45,000 nt of DNA from Glandiceps talaboti (taxonomy: Eukaryota > Hemichordata > Enteropneusta > Spengelidae), in NCBI RefSeq assembly GCF_964340395.1, contig NC_135561.1, positions 16,632,961 to 16,677,960 on the forward strand. The letters run 5' to 3'. Below the pieces are notes generated by a model that had not been told where the DNA came from, searched no databases, and worked only from the letters and a program-made list of their open reading frames with translations. Positions 1-12,490 of the stretch are shown in pieces. Each line of letters opens with the position of its first letter. The first letter of the stretch is position 1. A program made the position numbers and the translations under genes.

Positions 1-117
1 TACCATGCGCAAGCCAAGTTATACGTGTTCAAACAGACAGCATGGAAATTATACACCTGTTGGCCCTGCTGGTTATTTGAGAAAAAAAATCTATATTTGT
101 TCAACGCTAATATATGT

Positions 118-296
118 ACTGGTCCATCACCTCAGGACCAGTGCTAGATTTTTTTCGTCCGTTTATTTCATTATGTAAATGTACTAATTCTGTTTTCATT
201 GGTGTGAATTGTGTGTATTTGTGTATCATTTGCTGACGTGTCTGAAGACAATTTTCTGTGTTTTTGTATGCAGACAATAAAGGTTTTGAATTAATT
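118..296 (+). repeat. Possible LINE or transcript 3' tail with hairpin
   Basis: A perfect 8-bp stem (ACTGGTCC / GGACCAGT, loop of 9) lies at 118-142. It is followed by T-rich sequence and ends in ACAATAAAGGTTTTGAATT near 270-290. A stem-loop followed by a polyadenylation-like AATAAA and a short A/T tail is typical of 3' ends of CR1/L2-type LINEs, but also of an ordinary 3' UTR. I see no recognisable coding sequence in the 117 bases before it, so the call is tentative. Confidence 0.3.
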
Positions 297-299
297 TTC

Positions 300-3200
300 C
301 GAAGTGTGAATTTATATTTTCATTCCTAGAGTAAAGATGCTTGTCAATAATTAAACCCTTTGCAATTTCGAAGCATCCCCATTATTGAAAGCCGGAGAGA
401 GATATTAAGGCATACAAGTACACCAACACATATTCATGACAGTCACCCACCTCCTAATTATATACAGGCCTTTGTGCTTATTTCGAAATTAAGAAATGTC
501 GCAAATGTACTAGGTAAATAACCATTACCACGCGTTCCCATTGAGCTCATCAGCATTTTCAAGGTCTCCATTTAACCCCATTGTTTTCTCCTCTTCACCC
601 GCCTTGAATTCTGCTTGTCCCCTTACCCATAAAATGGGATCCATGCCCCTGGCATTAGAAGCAAATCAAGGATTTAAACATGTAGTTTAAATTATACTGC
701 AAAATTCTTTTTTTTTGTCAACATCCCGGAAATATTTAGAAAAGATACGCATTACCAGTGGTCTATGCAGTGCAGCTGTCGCGGTAACAATGTCTGTATC
801 AATTACCAACAATATCAATAGACAGAATGGCAGTGATATTCAGTCAATAGAATTCCAATGTTAAGGAAATGTGATATCGACTGACCAATGCTCAAACGTT
901 AATTGACATTCAATGCGTCCAGGCACAGTGTTTAAAACACTTTCTTTGATACCTCAAATTAGATAATGGAAAGTTGACATTACGTACATATTGCACTAAT
1001 GTATCACTTTCTTCATCATGTTTCCACTTTTCACTGACGTATGAATGCTCCGTATCATGAATATTCCGATTTGCAGCATTCTTTCCATGCATTTTCATGT
1101 GTCCCCCCCCCCCTTAGTGGTATTGATTCAATTATAATAACGACATGTAGATTTCGTTAATAATTGAATGTGTTCATAGACTACGGTTTACATATTGCCA
1201 TAAATATGTTTATTAATATGACTGTGTATACGCCCTTAAAACAATTTCACATCACCGCCGTCAGAAATGACGTGTAGGGACACGCTATCCACTTAAAGAA
1301 AGGTGTGAAAGAAGAAAGTGTCATTTTGTCGTACAGGCGTATTTTATGTAACACGTATATACTATGGTATGTCGTAACCATTAATTTTCTAGTTTAGGGT
1401 ACATACATTTATGCATGTGTACTAAATGCATATGAAAAGGAAGTGAATAGAAGTTTATGTTACAGGTATTAATCACAATAAAATGTTAATGACAGTTGTA
1501 AATGCCTAGTTAGGCCTAAGCAATATTTCATCGAACCCATCACAAATGTAATGCAATGTGTTGTCTGAGAATAAGAGAACTGACCATATCAAATACACGT
1601 GGCACGTTTTGAAACATTGTGATGTTGCAACACCATATACAGTTGGGAAAGAATAGGCTAATCTAAGTTTTTATTTCTGCGAGACGCCGACGACACCAAA
1701 CGTTTTTTTTTTTCTTTTTTTTTTAAACGTGCTTAGAAATGATTTTTCTGAAGGTAGTTGTCATCATGAAACATTTATTTTGACATTTACGAGGTGTGAA
1801 TATAATAAAACGAGTAAATTCACAAAGATGTGTTGGAAAAAATAAAAATTAAGTGACACAGACAGTGATGTCAATATGAATTATCAGTCTGCAGTCAAAG
1901 GCCGTGTTAACAGCGCCGATTATTTTCACACAGTGCTGTATATGCAAATATTAATCAGGGCAGCTGCCATGTATCTATATTATCTTGTCAGTTCTGGTTG
2001 TATTGCATTGTATGAATTTACTTCTGTTCATCTCTTAAAAGCAAGGATAATGTTATCGAGGTGTATAAATCCTACAAAAAAGCGGTATTACCCGAGTAAC
2101 GATTTCAGACATAACCACCTTGTATGAGAAAACTAATTCTCTACCTAATGCGTGCAGAGCAGTTTTAATAATCATTACCTGAGCTTTTACGATCTGACAA
2201 TTACATGGTTTTGAAAACCTATAGAACATACAATTCACAGCATGGCATGTTTTGTGTGAAGATGCAATATCCTTTACAGCGCATACTTCACATTACTGGG
2301 TGTTTACTTTGCCATGGAAATTACTAGTAAGCTTTCGATTTTAGTATGAGATTTATGTTTTAAATTACATTCCATTCAATTCACTGTTAGGTGGGCTAAG
2401 GATAAATAGCTGAAGGAATGAGCACATGTTATATAACTTTATACAATGGTGGCATTTTGGCTGGTAGAGGAATGCGTCAAGTAAACAAATGTTCAGATTT
2501 GAGCTTGCTGAAGTTACTAGATAAGTACAATTTTGGATCCACTTTGGATATTATGCGATTAGATTCATTCACTCCTAACTACCTGGCTACTAAAAATAAA
2601 TCGTGAAAATGAGCAGTGGACAATTATAAACCGTGAACATGTTTTATATCACGTATGAAACCGTTACATCTATTCACCCAAGATTGCCCTCATAACAGGC
2701 TCTGTTCGGTAGATACGCTTGAAAAACACAATTAAAGGCATCGGCCTAGCGGTAGTTATACGTGTTCTGTACTATTTGCCACGCTAAAAATAACTAGACT
2801 CGTGTGTGTACGCCTTTCAAAATAGTGTTACCAAGGTAAATAATGCGTGCTTTGGCATATTTGGTGCACACAAGTTTTTGATAAGCAAACAAGGCGCATA
2901 TCGTGTTTTAAAATGCATCACGAATTATCACTATTTGATATAATAGAAAATCAAATATTATAAATTAAAATAGACTGAACTTTGTTTTTTCGATGCTCAG
3001 GGATGTCATTGATGGTAAATATCTTAAAATATATTGAGTGATTGCAACTGCCACCATTTCCATGTAAATGCTTTAAATCAATATAAAAGCATATTCTTAC
3101 CAGTTTTTTTTGCCGTCAGTATTGACCGTGGTTTGCTATCTCTCTCTCCGTCATTTTTAAAAAACGATTTCTCTCACATCACTTGTTGTCTCCAAGTTTA

Positions 3201-4254
3201 CTACGCATGCGTGACGCTTAACAAAGTTTAAGTCAGTACAACAGGCCGTTATTAACAGTACTTTCAACGAATTTATTTGCGTGAATTGATCTGCGCATGT
3301 CAAATTATGTTTAAAGAAGAGTTCACCCTTTCTATGCTGGGTTGCGATCATAATAATCGTAGCCGTGGCTGTTATGGTTGGAAATGATGACAATTAAGGG
3401 TGTATGTAGTAAAATTATCCGAATGCTCGAATTTTTTTTACTAGAAGTGACATCTTTACCTTTCTGATTTGAAAAGTAAACGAATTTAAATGGCACGACG
3501 CTTTCATGTATCCCACACAAAATTCTCAAGTACTTATAATATGAACACACAAAATTGACAACCGAATGGTCTTATAAAACTCAACTCAAAGGGTTCCAAA
3601 AGGTATGTTAACAGAGCATTATCATACATATACTATGTACATGGAAATGCTGGAAATGAAATATCGACTTTTTTTCAAATGGATGCGTCATAATTTCTAA
3701 TAGAGGTTCTGCACAATGAAACTGGTGGGACTTTATAACCTATTAATGAGATTGCTTCACAGAATGAATACTAGAGATGACATGCGCTTTTAGCACATTG
3801 GGCGGCGTTTTTGATGACTCAAGCGTAGCTAGAGTCAGTGCTCATATTTCTTTGATCGTGTTATGATACCATGGTAACGGCTGCTATTATGCTTCACTTT
3901 AAATTTTCTACATAAGCGCTCTCGGTGTTCATTGAAATCATTAAAAACCATGACGAAAGTCCGTAGTCGTAAAAAGACACAATTTGCTAATCCGACCAAT
4001 GAAATTTTAATTGAACACGCTTATTTAAAGTTATTAAACACAACTGTTTAGAGATGATTTACAATTTTGTTTCCAGAAAGTCAACTTTAAAAGAAACAAG
4101 CCGTCGTCTGATATACAACTCTCCACAAAATATCTTACTTCTGAGTGACTAAGTAATGGATTAACTGCACGTGTGTACATCCATTCTTCTTTATGCAATG
4201 TGTGAGAGATTAGAAAATATGGTTACACTCAAATATAAGTTTCTTCAATATGAA
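300..4254. other. A+T-rich sequence without recognisable genes
   Basis: Only short chance open frames occur here. Visible items are a C run near 1105-1113, T runs near 1705-1724, and a perfect 10-bp palindrome ACGCATGCGT at 3203-3212, which resembles an NRF-1 core site. I recognise no repeat, RNA gene or exon. Confidence 0.6.
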
Positions 4255-4600
4255 ATAAAATAAGTTGATTTGTTGATATTTGATAGTGATGGTCAATGTC
4301 TTAAAAGAAGAAAGGTTATACCTGATAATATAGGGTAGACTTTTAACTTCAATGGATCTCTATATTGGAGTTAAGCAGTAGCATTGGATTTTAACCACTA
4401 ATGGGTTGCAATGCTGTCAAATTTGCATACGTATATCCTATATAATTATTCACCATTGTGCGTGCCAGGTTTGAATAGAAATTCTAATATTGTCATGTCA
4501 AAGAAAATGACTTATGGACGAACAGACGGGCGGAAGGATGGCACCCATTGCAATAGTACCCCTTGGGGTGGGGTGGGGGAGGGGATGGCTGATAAATAAT
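4255..4600 (+). repeat. Dispersed repeat with GGTCAA and GACGGACG-like blocks
   Basis: The stretch GATGGTCAATGTCTTAAAAG through GGAGTTAAGCAGTA (about 4287-4380) resembles the tandem repeat unit at about 39080-39170, where GGTCAATGTCTCAAAAG and GAGTTATGCAGTA occur in the same order. It is followed at 4513-4590 by an ACGAACAGACGGGCGGAAGG block and a G-rich GGGGTGGGGT block. Such GGTCAA plus GGACGGACG combinations are common in repeats of marine invertebrates. The copy is diverged and its ends are unclear. Confidence 0.45.
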
Positions 4601-5101
4601 TGTCAGAATATACAGAAGATACGTTTTCTCTCCCTTTTGTGTAACTAAGTTAACTATGAATCAGGCTGAACAGCAAAAACAATTACCCATGTATAACATT
4701 AAAGACAATAAAATGAATTGTAATTCTTGTCAGTTCGAATTTTTAATTTGAGAGTGTAAGGTGAGTGCACTAAAATATTGCAACATGTCTTTTGGTGAGA
4801 GTAAAATCGTGTATGCGTTGATCTGAAGATTAATTCATATTTCCTAAAGCCAATATATGAAAGCCGACAGGAGCTCTACAGTCCCGTCTATATAATTAGG
4901 CACTGTTTCCCAACATTTTTCTAACATTCAGCTTAGAAAAGAAAATACTCGTCACTAAGATGCTTTGTCGCTAGGAGTAGCTAGATGAGTAGAGGAAAAC
5001 CCTTAGGTCACGAGTTTCTTCAAGCTGAAGGAAGAAACATATTTGAGAATAATATAAGTATACTTCCTCAACCATAATTTATGAACAATCGGGAAAAAAT
5101 A

Positions 5102-5214
5102 ATGACAATTTGTAACGTTTTGACTCACATTTCGAGCCCCTCGAAACCAGCGACGTAGACAGGGGTTATCGTGACGTAGAACCACCAGAGTATATAATCA
5201 CCATTTTCTGTTCA
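5102..5214 (+). repeat. Dispersed repeat, pair of the copy at 39367-39470
   Basis: Shared blocks, in order, are GACAATTT, GTTTTGACTCA, ATTTCGA, a twice-used GACGTAGA separated by about 20 bases, and a final CTGTT. The copy at 39367-39470 has the same blocks in the same orientation. The internal direct repeat of TGACGTAGA is visible in both copies. It carries no coding sequence. Confidence 0.65.
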
Positions 5215-6332
5215 AAGGCCATAACTTGGCCCTAGCGTGGTATGATAATAACTAACTGTTAACACTTTACATTTTGAATTGAGATGAACTGAAATGTATT
5301 CCATGAGAAAGAGAAACCAAAAGTATCAGTCTAGAAAAGAAATTCTGGCGAGGCCCATATAATTCGCAAATAATTCCCTGGGAACTCATCAAAGGCCATG
5401 TACTTATTTTTTTAAATATTCTCACTGCATATCTAGCAAAAAAAATTATATACCTAATTATTGACCTACACGGAATTAATGTAGTAGTTTTTAATAAAAT
5501 AATATTAAGCTTGTAATAGAAAGGGGTGATTTCGTAAGAATTTTTCTAATGAAAATGCGTTGTTAAAATTACGTTGGTAACGCCGCTGGGCATCTTCCTT
5601 TCGTATATATGTAGCAAATTGATATTTCCAAACATAGCAATGATGTTGCTTGTTTACGGTAAATGTGAATCGGTAAACTTTCGTATAAATAATTCAGAAG
5701 TATATTGCATCGACCTGTATCTGTACCCGACAATAAATTCGTACTTGACTGTGTCGAAGTCATAACTTTGACTGAATGGAAACATGACAACCATGTCTGC
5801 AATTACCAATACTAGCCTCAGGCAAAGCAAATCATTATTTGATTTCAGAAAATCTATTCACCAAATTAATGGCAATAGGTGTGCACGTTGCCAATAGATC
5901 TAAAGGAAGTGATATCGCTGCGGCATTGAAAGTGTTTCTCAAAAGCACTCGTCATTGTTGGTTGCTATTGCACATTGAAGAAAGGAAATATTTGATATTG
6001 TAAGGACAGCTTGTTTGCAAGGTTTATAATGTTCACACTATTACGCGTGTAATGAAAAATAAACACAAGTGATCAAAGTAATGATACAATATATGGTCAT
6101 CCCTAGTTACACCTATTTTGGAAGGTTTCGCGAAGAACAAAGTGACAGTACATATGATACTTACATTTACCAAACTGATAGAAATCCACGTGTAATAATC
6201 TTTAGCTTGGCATAGGCCCTACATTATAATTACATTTGCAAGAACGTTAAGAAGTAGAATACTGAAACTGACTATCATGCCACAAGACTTACATGTACAA
6301 CTTCGGAAGCTTCTAACATATCGAGTCAAATC
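5215..6332. other. A+T-rich sequence without recognisable features
   Basis: No repeat, RNA gene or convincing open frame was found. Short open frames on both strands are of a size expected by chance at this base composition. Confidence 0.5.
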
Positions 6333-6371
6333 GTTGACGTCAACCAAGGTGTCATGGCGTGATTGACGTCA
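6333..6371. promoter_or_regulatory. Two perfect CRE octamers 29 bp apart
   Basis: TGACGTCA occurs at 6335-6342, inside the 12-bp palindrome GTTGACGTCAAC, and again at 6364-6371. This octamer is the full binding site of CREB/ATF bZIP factors. No gene or promoter is visible nearby, so function is inferred from the motif alone. Confidence 0.25.
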
Positions 6372-6440
6372 CAAGAAGTCCCACTTAGTACATTGTAGGA
6401 TATATTTCTTGTTACCACGCTAAAACCAGTATATACCTTA

Positions 6441-6843
6441 CACCCAATCTGTGAAATTGCCCAATTCATGAAATGGTTAGGTAACTTTACCCAGTTCATG
6501 ATAAAGGCAATCGTGTTGCCCAGGTTATGATGTGGGTATTGTAAGATATGCCAGAACACGAAATGAGCATCTTTTATATGACACACACACACAAACAAGA
6601 ATAAGAATCAAACAACTTTATTGTCATGTATTTACAAACTCACCACTTCACAATTATAATTCAGTGTAGCTTGTGTTTAAAGTTAGATAATCAACACCCT
6701 TGTTCAAAACTCTTGCCCCAAGTATTTAATTTGGCCCCTTTAGATCGTAATCTATACTCTCATTATCATAAGGTTGACCATTCCATAAACTGGGCAAACT
6801 TACTTGCACATTTTGTGAATTGGGCAATTTCACACATTGGGTG
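6441..6843 (+). mobile_element. Non-autonomous inverted-repeat transposon, family A copy 1
   Basis: The element starts CACCCAATCTGTGAAATTG and ends with the inverted equivalent CAATTTCACACATTGGGTG. The inverted similarity runs about 70 bp inward with mismatches. Both ends are flanked by TA (6439-6440 and 6844-6845), consistent with a 2-bp TA target duplication as in Tc1/mariner-like elements. The left end carries four GCCCA..TCATGAAAT units, two of them degenerate, beginning at 6459, 6489, 6518 and 6550. The right end carries two inverted units at 6791 and 6821. The middle holds ACTTTATTGTCATGT and no transposase. A second copy lies at 30458-30867. Superfamily is not certain. Confidence 0.8.
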
Positions 6844-6845
6844 TA

Positions 6846-7459
6846 ACAATTCCTGTGTAACTGCTCCTGTCATTCTATGCTACGATCACGTTATCGATCG
6901 TAATAATTATGTACTTTCAAACTGGTAAATGCACACATTACTTTGCATACATCCTTGGGTGACATGAGTCTGATACGTAGAGGTACTCTAATTTATAATT
7001 AATAAAGTTTATTATATCTAAAAATCATGTAGATTATCGGTGACAATCTGTATGCAGCAGCCGGTAAGCTTACTTCTGATTTTCCGTCGAGCTCAGAGCT
7101 CGGAAGTTACACATCCCGAGCGTATACAAATACAATGACGGAACAAAAGTCGCATTCAGACAAATTTTACTTGCGTTTAAACTAAATTTGATATTACATG
7201 TACATCGCTAGGTTATAACCGATAATTGTGGTTGAGAAATCACAGCACAGTACGTATAACCTGTATGTAGGCTTTGCCTCACAACAGGTAACGCGATTAC
7301 GTTATTTGTGTGTACCCATCGGACGCCATTTTTTGATAGGCGATGGAGAATAAAGTGCGATGAAACGATGCCGTATAGATAACACTCGATACAAAATTGC
7401 AGAAACATAACGTGGAAAAACTTAATTATGTGATAAATACACAATCCCACGAAATCAAT
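6846..7459. other. Sequence between two mobile elements, no recognisable feature
   Basis: Plain A+T-rich DNA. An open frame of about 80 codons on the minus strand (7208-7450) shows no recognisable motif and is probably chance. Confidence 0.45.
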
Positions 7460-7575
7460 GTTAGTTTTACGTCATATTGCTCCGAGTATGATTCCTCGGA
7501 TTACAAATTCTCGCCTACTGACGATTTGTATTAGTCCGCGGAATCATACTCGGAGCATTATGACATAAAACTAAC
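7460..7575. mobile_element. Foldback or MITE-like near-perfect palindrome, 116 bp
   Basis: The left arm 7460-7500 begins GTTAGTTTTACGTCATATTG. The right arm 7535-7575 is its inverted copy, with only about three mismatches over 41 positions. Pairing continues inward (TTACAAAT with ATTTGTA), leaving a loop of about 15 bases. It carries no coding sequence. No clear target duplication is visible, so it may be a foldback element or a MITE. On one RNA strand it could fold as a long hairpin. Confidence 0.75.
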
Positions 7576-9004
7576 GGCATATATGGGATATACATATAAA
7601 TCTATATATACATTTTCAAAGGCAAAATAGTTCTATAAATATAAAATAAACATATTACTTTAATCTTGCTTAATTACTACAGTCCTATAGGACAACAAAC
7701 AGTTGCTTTTTAAAATTAATTTGTTATACAAATGGTATATAATTGTTAATACAGCAAAATTGAATGCAATTTTAAGTGAAAGTTTCGTAGCGTTTTAATG
7801 ATTGACTATTTTCACAATATAGCTACGTGTATATAAGAATGGTGAAATAATGACCTCGTGCCATTATCTGTGAGGTTGGTCGATATGGTATTACAGTTAA
7901 TGTTATATGAATACAGCATGTTTCCGAAACCCACGCGAATAATATTAACGTTTTCGAATTAATTCATACCACAGTGACTCCTCTCGTGTACGCCTAATGC
8001 GAAAGTTATTCATGTTTTGTATAACCACAAGCTAAATTAATAGTGATTCTATTAATGGTGTTACGGGTTATCAATATGTCGAGGTTAGACAAATCTGTAA
8101 CCTACAAACTGATGTGCCTAAGATGAGCAAATATATCAGTAAGCGTATGGTTGACAGACAAAATTCAAATAAAAAAAGCTATGCTTCAATAAATCTACAT
8201 TTTATGGATACATTGCATATGCAGCGATTTTAATTTTTAGAAAACAGAATAGGTTTGCTACACACTTCAGATAGATAGCGTCATGTGCAAAGGGTGCACA
8301 CTCTTACCACTGAGTGCATAGCTGATGTAGCAATATGACAAGTGTATAGGTTTAATTCACGATATATATCTAAAAGTCTGATTACTATGCCTAGGGCATA
8401 TGTGACCAATCAGTAATGTTGCAGATAAGCAGCACCTTGTGAACAAATTTGTATGTATGGAAGTTACTTACGTTACTCTGGTTTCTTGGAGGAGATAAAT
8501 GTCAGCACTTAAAAGATATCGGTTTGCATCGTTAGATTGCCGAATCAATTTGCTTTTATTGAGTACTGAAGACTATCACTAAAATACACATTCGTTCGTC
8601 CTTTCCATTTTATGATCCAAAGGAAAACACTGTGTCTTTGTTTTTCATACATATTTGCTCATTATGATATGAAAACAGGTTTTCAAATATATGAAAATTG
8701 AAAGCAGATTCTTGTAAGGATAATTTGAAATTGCACACTGTGGGATTACCGGAAGTACTGTGGTTACTAACTCACATCTTATCAGTATAGCATGTTGAAT
8801 TATTAAAGTGGAATCTACTGAGGCAAGTTCAATGCATAAGTCGATAATGTATGCAATTTTAGATGCTTTTACCTAGTTCTGATAGCTTTTTAGTTTGATT
8901 GAAGATTATATTTCTATCTTCACACTAGGCTGTAGTCTAGGTAACAAAATGTACCATAAACATAGAACTCTGTTTAACATAGAAAAACGCATCTTAATAT
9001 GCAT
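7576..9004. other. A+T-rich sequence without recognisable features
   Basis: I see no coding frame, RNA gene or repeat in this stretch beyond short A/T runs. Confidence 0.5.
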
Positions 9005-9172
9005 CAATTGCTATCTACAAGGAATGTATTCATCAAACCGTCTATACATCCCATGCTAATTACCATTTATTTTGCTCAATGTGAGAGTTTGACAAATATA
9101 TTTTTTTCATGTTACACACGTCCAATAAGGGATTCCCCCCTCCTTTTGTTAAGCCCCCCCCCCAAAAAAAAA

Positions 9173-9235
9173 AACAAACACAACAACAAAACACAACAAA
9201 CAAACAAACAAACAAACAAATAAACTAACAAACAA
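9173..9235 (+). repeat. A-rich then (CAAA)n simple repeat
   Basis: A run of nine C and about ten A is followed by CAACAACAAAACAC and then repeated CAAA up to about 9235. It lies within tandem copy A. Copy B has only CTCCCCTCAAAAAAG here. Confidence 0.85.
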
Positions 9236-9567
9236 AAAACGTTGTCGTATAGCGTTGTGTGAAGTATGTTTTTCGTAGTGAAATATCTTAATTTGGAAAC
9301 AAATATTCAAGATTATGTTTAATGTGAATGCTCGGATCGTGTATACCAACTACCCTACTGCATATAATAAACAAAATGACAATATTATTATCTTTTTCAC
9401 AATTGTTAATTTTGTAAAATAATGAAGTTGTAAAAAATGACTCAAACATGTAAACTAAGTCTCTCAACCGGCAGCTACATCGTCACATAACTCACGACAT
9501 GAGGTAATGGATTCATTCTTTTTATCGCATGATAGAATGATAGATGGTATGGTATTAAAATATATGG

Positions 9568-9798
<231 letters not shown>

Positions 9799-10854
9799 TG
9801 GGAACATCATGGGAAACTTATCGCTTTCAAAAAAAGGGCATGGTAATAGTTCTTTCATAAACCTTTCAATAAATGTGAATGTCTGCATACCTATGATGAG
9901 GTACAAAATATATGCAGCACATTGACGAGTATTGACCCGTGTATTCAAATTGCAATAGCCGTATTAACCTTTTCGAAATAATTATAAGTATGTTTTTTAA
10001 AATATTATATTACAACTATAAATATCAAAGGTCAAATTTCCTATATACGTTGATGCTCCTAGGCAATCATTATTCTAAAATGTTAATATCTACAAGTGTA
10101 ATTTAGTCGATCGTTCAAAGTCGTTAAAACTAAAATCAGTCATGGTATTTCAAAACTAACGTTTTGTTTTTTCCTTGGCTGCACAACGATTACATCAAAT
10201 GACACACCCATTACCCGTGTTCACTAGTCACACATGGTAGGTGTCTCGTTAGCAACAAAGTCCATGACGTACTGCAGTTCTATATTCATTTATCGAAACC
10301 ACTCCACTTGTTCCCTAATGAGTTTGACTTTTTTTCCATAACAAAACGTCGTGTATAATGGCTGCTCGTACTGCTGGCAAAATAATCGGGAGATTATACG
10401 GGAGAGGTTTAATTCTCTTCCGTATTCGTAGTGAATTATGTAAGCTATTAGCACGTCATAAACCGTCTATTTAAATTGAAAGATGTAAACAATATGGAGA
10501 TTTCGAAGAGATGTCTAAAATGTCAGGCAAACAAAGTAAACTGAAATGTATTGTATCTTTTACCAGATCTGAGAAGATGTTTTATCGTAACATTTGTAAA
10601 CCAATGTAATGACAGACATCTCTGCAATCTCCCCGTACTTATACCTTTGGCATTACGACGTCTTCCTGTCAAACGTAGACATCGTAGCCTTCAGGGGCTG
10701 TTTGTACATGGCAGGTCGACAAGGTAACATTCTTGACAGGGGCACAGCCGTGATTGTCCAATTTTATTAGCAGTTCTTTCAATGAATTCAATTCCATACA
10801 CAAAGTACTAAATAGAATTGCCTTGAACATTATCTCCTAAACTGTGTATGCAGT

Positions 10855-11238
10855 GTTATCAAAAGGGGATGTACTTGCCGAACGATATATACATCCCATG
10901 TTAATTACCGATGCGAAAGTTTGACAAATTTATTTTGATCATGTTACACACATGCAACAAGAGATTTCAATTCTTGTTTTACAACTCCTCCCCTCAAAAA
11001 AGCGACAGTTTTGTAAATGAAGTTGTAAGAAATGACTCGAACATGTAAAGTAAATCTCTCAACTGGCAGCTAAATCGTCACATATGTACACAATATTGGT
11101 ATAATCAATGTGGTGGAAATATGTACATTCAGAGGTAACGAATGAATTCATAGCTTGTATGATGTTATTCGATAAAGAGACAGACAGATAGATAGATAGA
11201 TAGATAGTCAGACAGACAGACAGACAGACAGACAAGCG

Positions 11239-11298
<60 letters not shown>

Positions 11299-11398
11299 TA
11301 GATGATGGACAGACATACATACATACATACATACATACATACATACATACAAGCAGGCAGGCACGGAGGCAGAGACAGACAGACAGACACACACACAA

Positions 11399-11433
<35 letters not shown>

Positions 11434-11518
11434 GGCATACATACATACATACATACATACATACATACATACATACATACATACATACATACTTTCATAC
11501 ATACATACATACGCACAT

Positions 11519-11577
<59 letters not shown>

Positions 11578-12490
11578 TATGGATAGATAATATATCGGAA
11601 TACCATGACTTTCCCTGGAAAATATTCAAAGCATGGCCATAGTAAAACATAGATAGATAGATAATATATGGGAATACTACGTTTTTCCCAGCGAAGCTTA
11701 TCGCTTACACAAATGGTCATGGTAAAAGATCTGACATAAACCTTGGAAAAAATTGGAATGTTCGCACTGTGGCGAGATACTTGGTATACATACCTTATTG
11801 GTACATGGTGAGTATTGACCCTGTATATTCCAATTCCAATATCCGTATTGGCCTTCCCTAGTTACAAGTATGATTTAAAAAAATAAAATATATTAATGAA
11901 AACTATAAATATAAAATGTCAAATATTAGCACTGGTCGTAAGGTAATGTGTTATGCACTGTAATGTTACTAAGCAAACATTGTTCTAAAATATTAGTATC
12001 TGCACGTGTAATTTAGTCGGTCGTTCAAAGTCATTAAAACTAAATTCAGCCATGTTATTTGAAAAATAACGTTCGTTTTTTTCCTTGACCGCACACGTAT
12101 TAAATCAAATGGCACCACATTACTCCTGTTCTATAGTCACACATGGTATGTTTCTCGTTATCAACGAAGTTCATGACCTATTGCAGTTCTATATTCATTA
12201 CTGGAACTCCTCCACTAGTTCCCGAATGTGTTTCTTTTAGCACAGCATCTTTAAGCCAATGTAATGACAGACATCTCTCAACTTTCAACGTGTTGATAAC
12301 GTTGGCATTATGACGTCATTCTGTCAGACGTAGACATCATAGCCTTTAGGGGTTGTTTGTACATGACAGGTCGCCAAGGTATCATTCTTAACAGAGACAC
12401 AGCTGTGAATATTCAATCTTAGCTTTTCGTGACTGTTTTTGAGGAGTTCAATGAATTCAATTTCATAGACACAATATAGCATCTAGTTGG
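10855..12490 (+). repeat. Tandem duplication, copy B (about 1.64 kb)
   Basis: This is the direct-orientation partner of copy A (9005-10850), directly adjacent to it. Blocks are collinear from ACATCCCATG at 10891 to the CAATGAATTCAATT near 12445. The microsatellite at the matching internal place differs from that of copy A. A perfect CRE octamer TGACGTCA occurs at 12311-12318; copy A reads CGACGTCT at the same place. Confidence 0.85.
11176..11590 (+). repeat. Compound microsatellite (CAGA)n (GATA)n (CATA)n
   Basis: The blocks run in order CAGA, GATA, CAGA, a long GATA block, CATA to about 11350, CAGA, CATA from 11437 to about 11512, then CAGA to 11577. All open frames of 90-170 codons here (Tyr-Met-Cys-Val, Ser-Ile-Tyr-Leu and Ser-Val-Cys-Leu repeats) are translations of the array and should not be annotated as proteins. 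Confidence 0.95.

Noticed and set aside
6326-6928. Open frames of 90 and 100 codons over family A copy 1
   Set aside because: They read through the inverted-repeat ends (hence repeated NWA.ISQIGC-like strings in both) and have no transposase features.
11176-11590. Regularly repeated array resembling a CRISPR at first glance
   Set aside because: Units are 4 bases long with no spacers and the DNA is eukaryotic.
11059-11720. Open frames of up to 170 codons with Tyr-Met-Cys-Val and Ser-Val-Cys-Leu repeats
   Set aside because: They are translations of CATA and CAGA microsatellites; several overlapping frames on both strands are open at once, as expected for 4-base repeats without stops.
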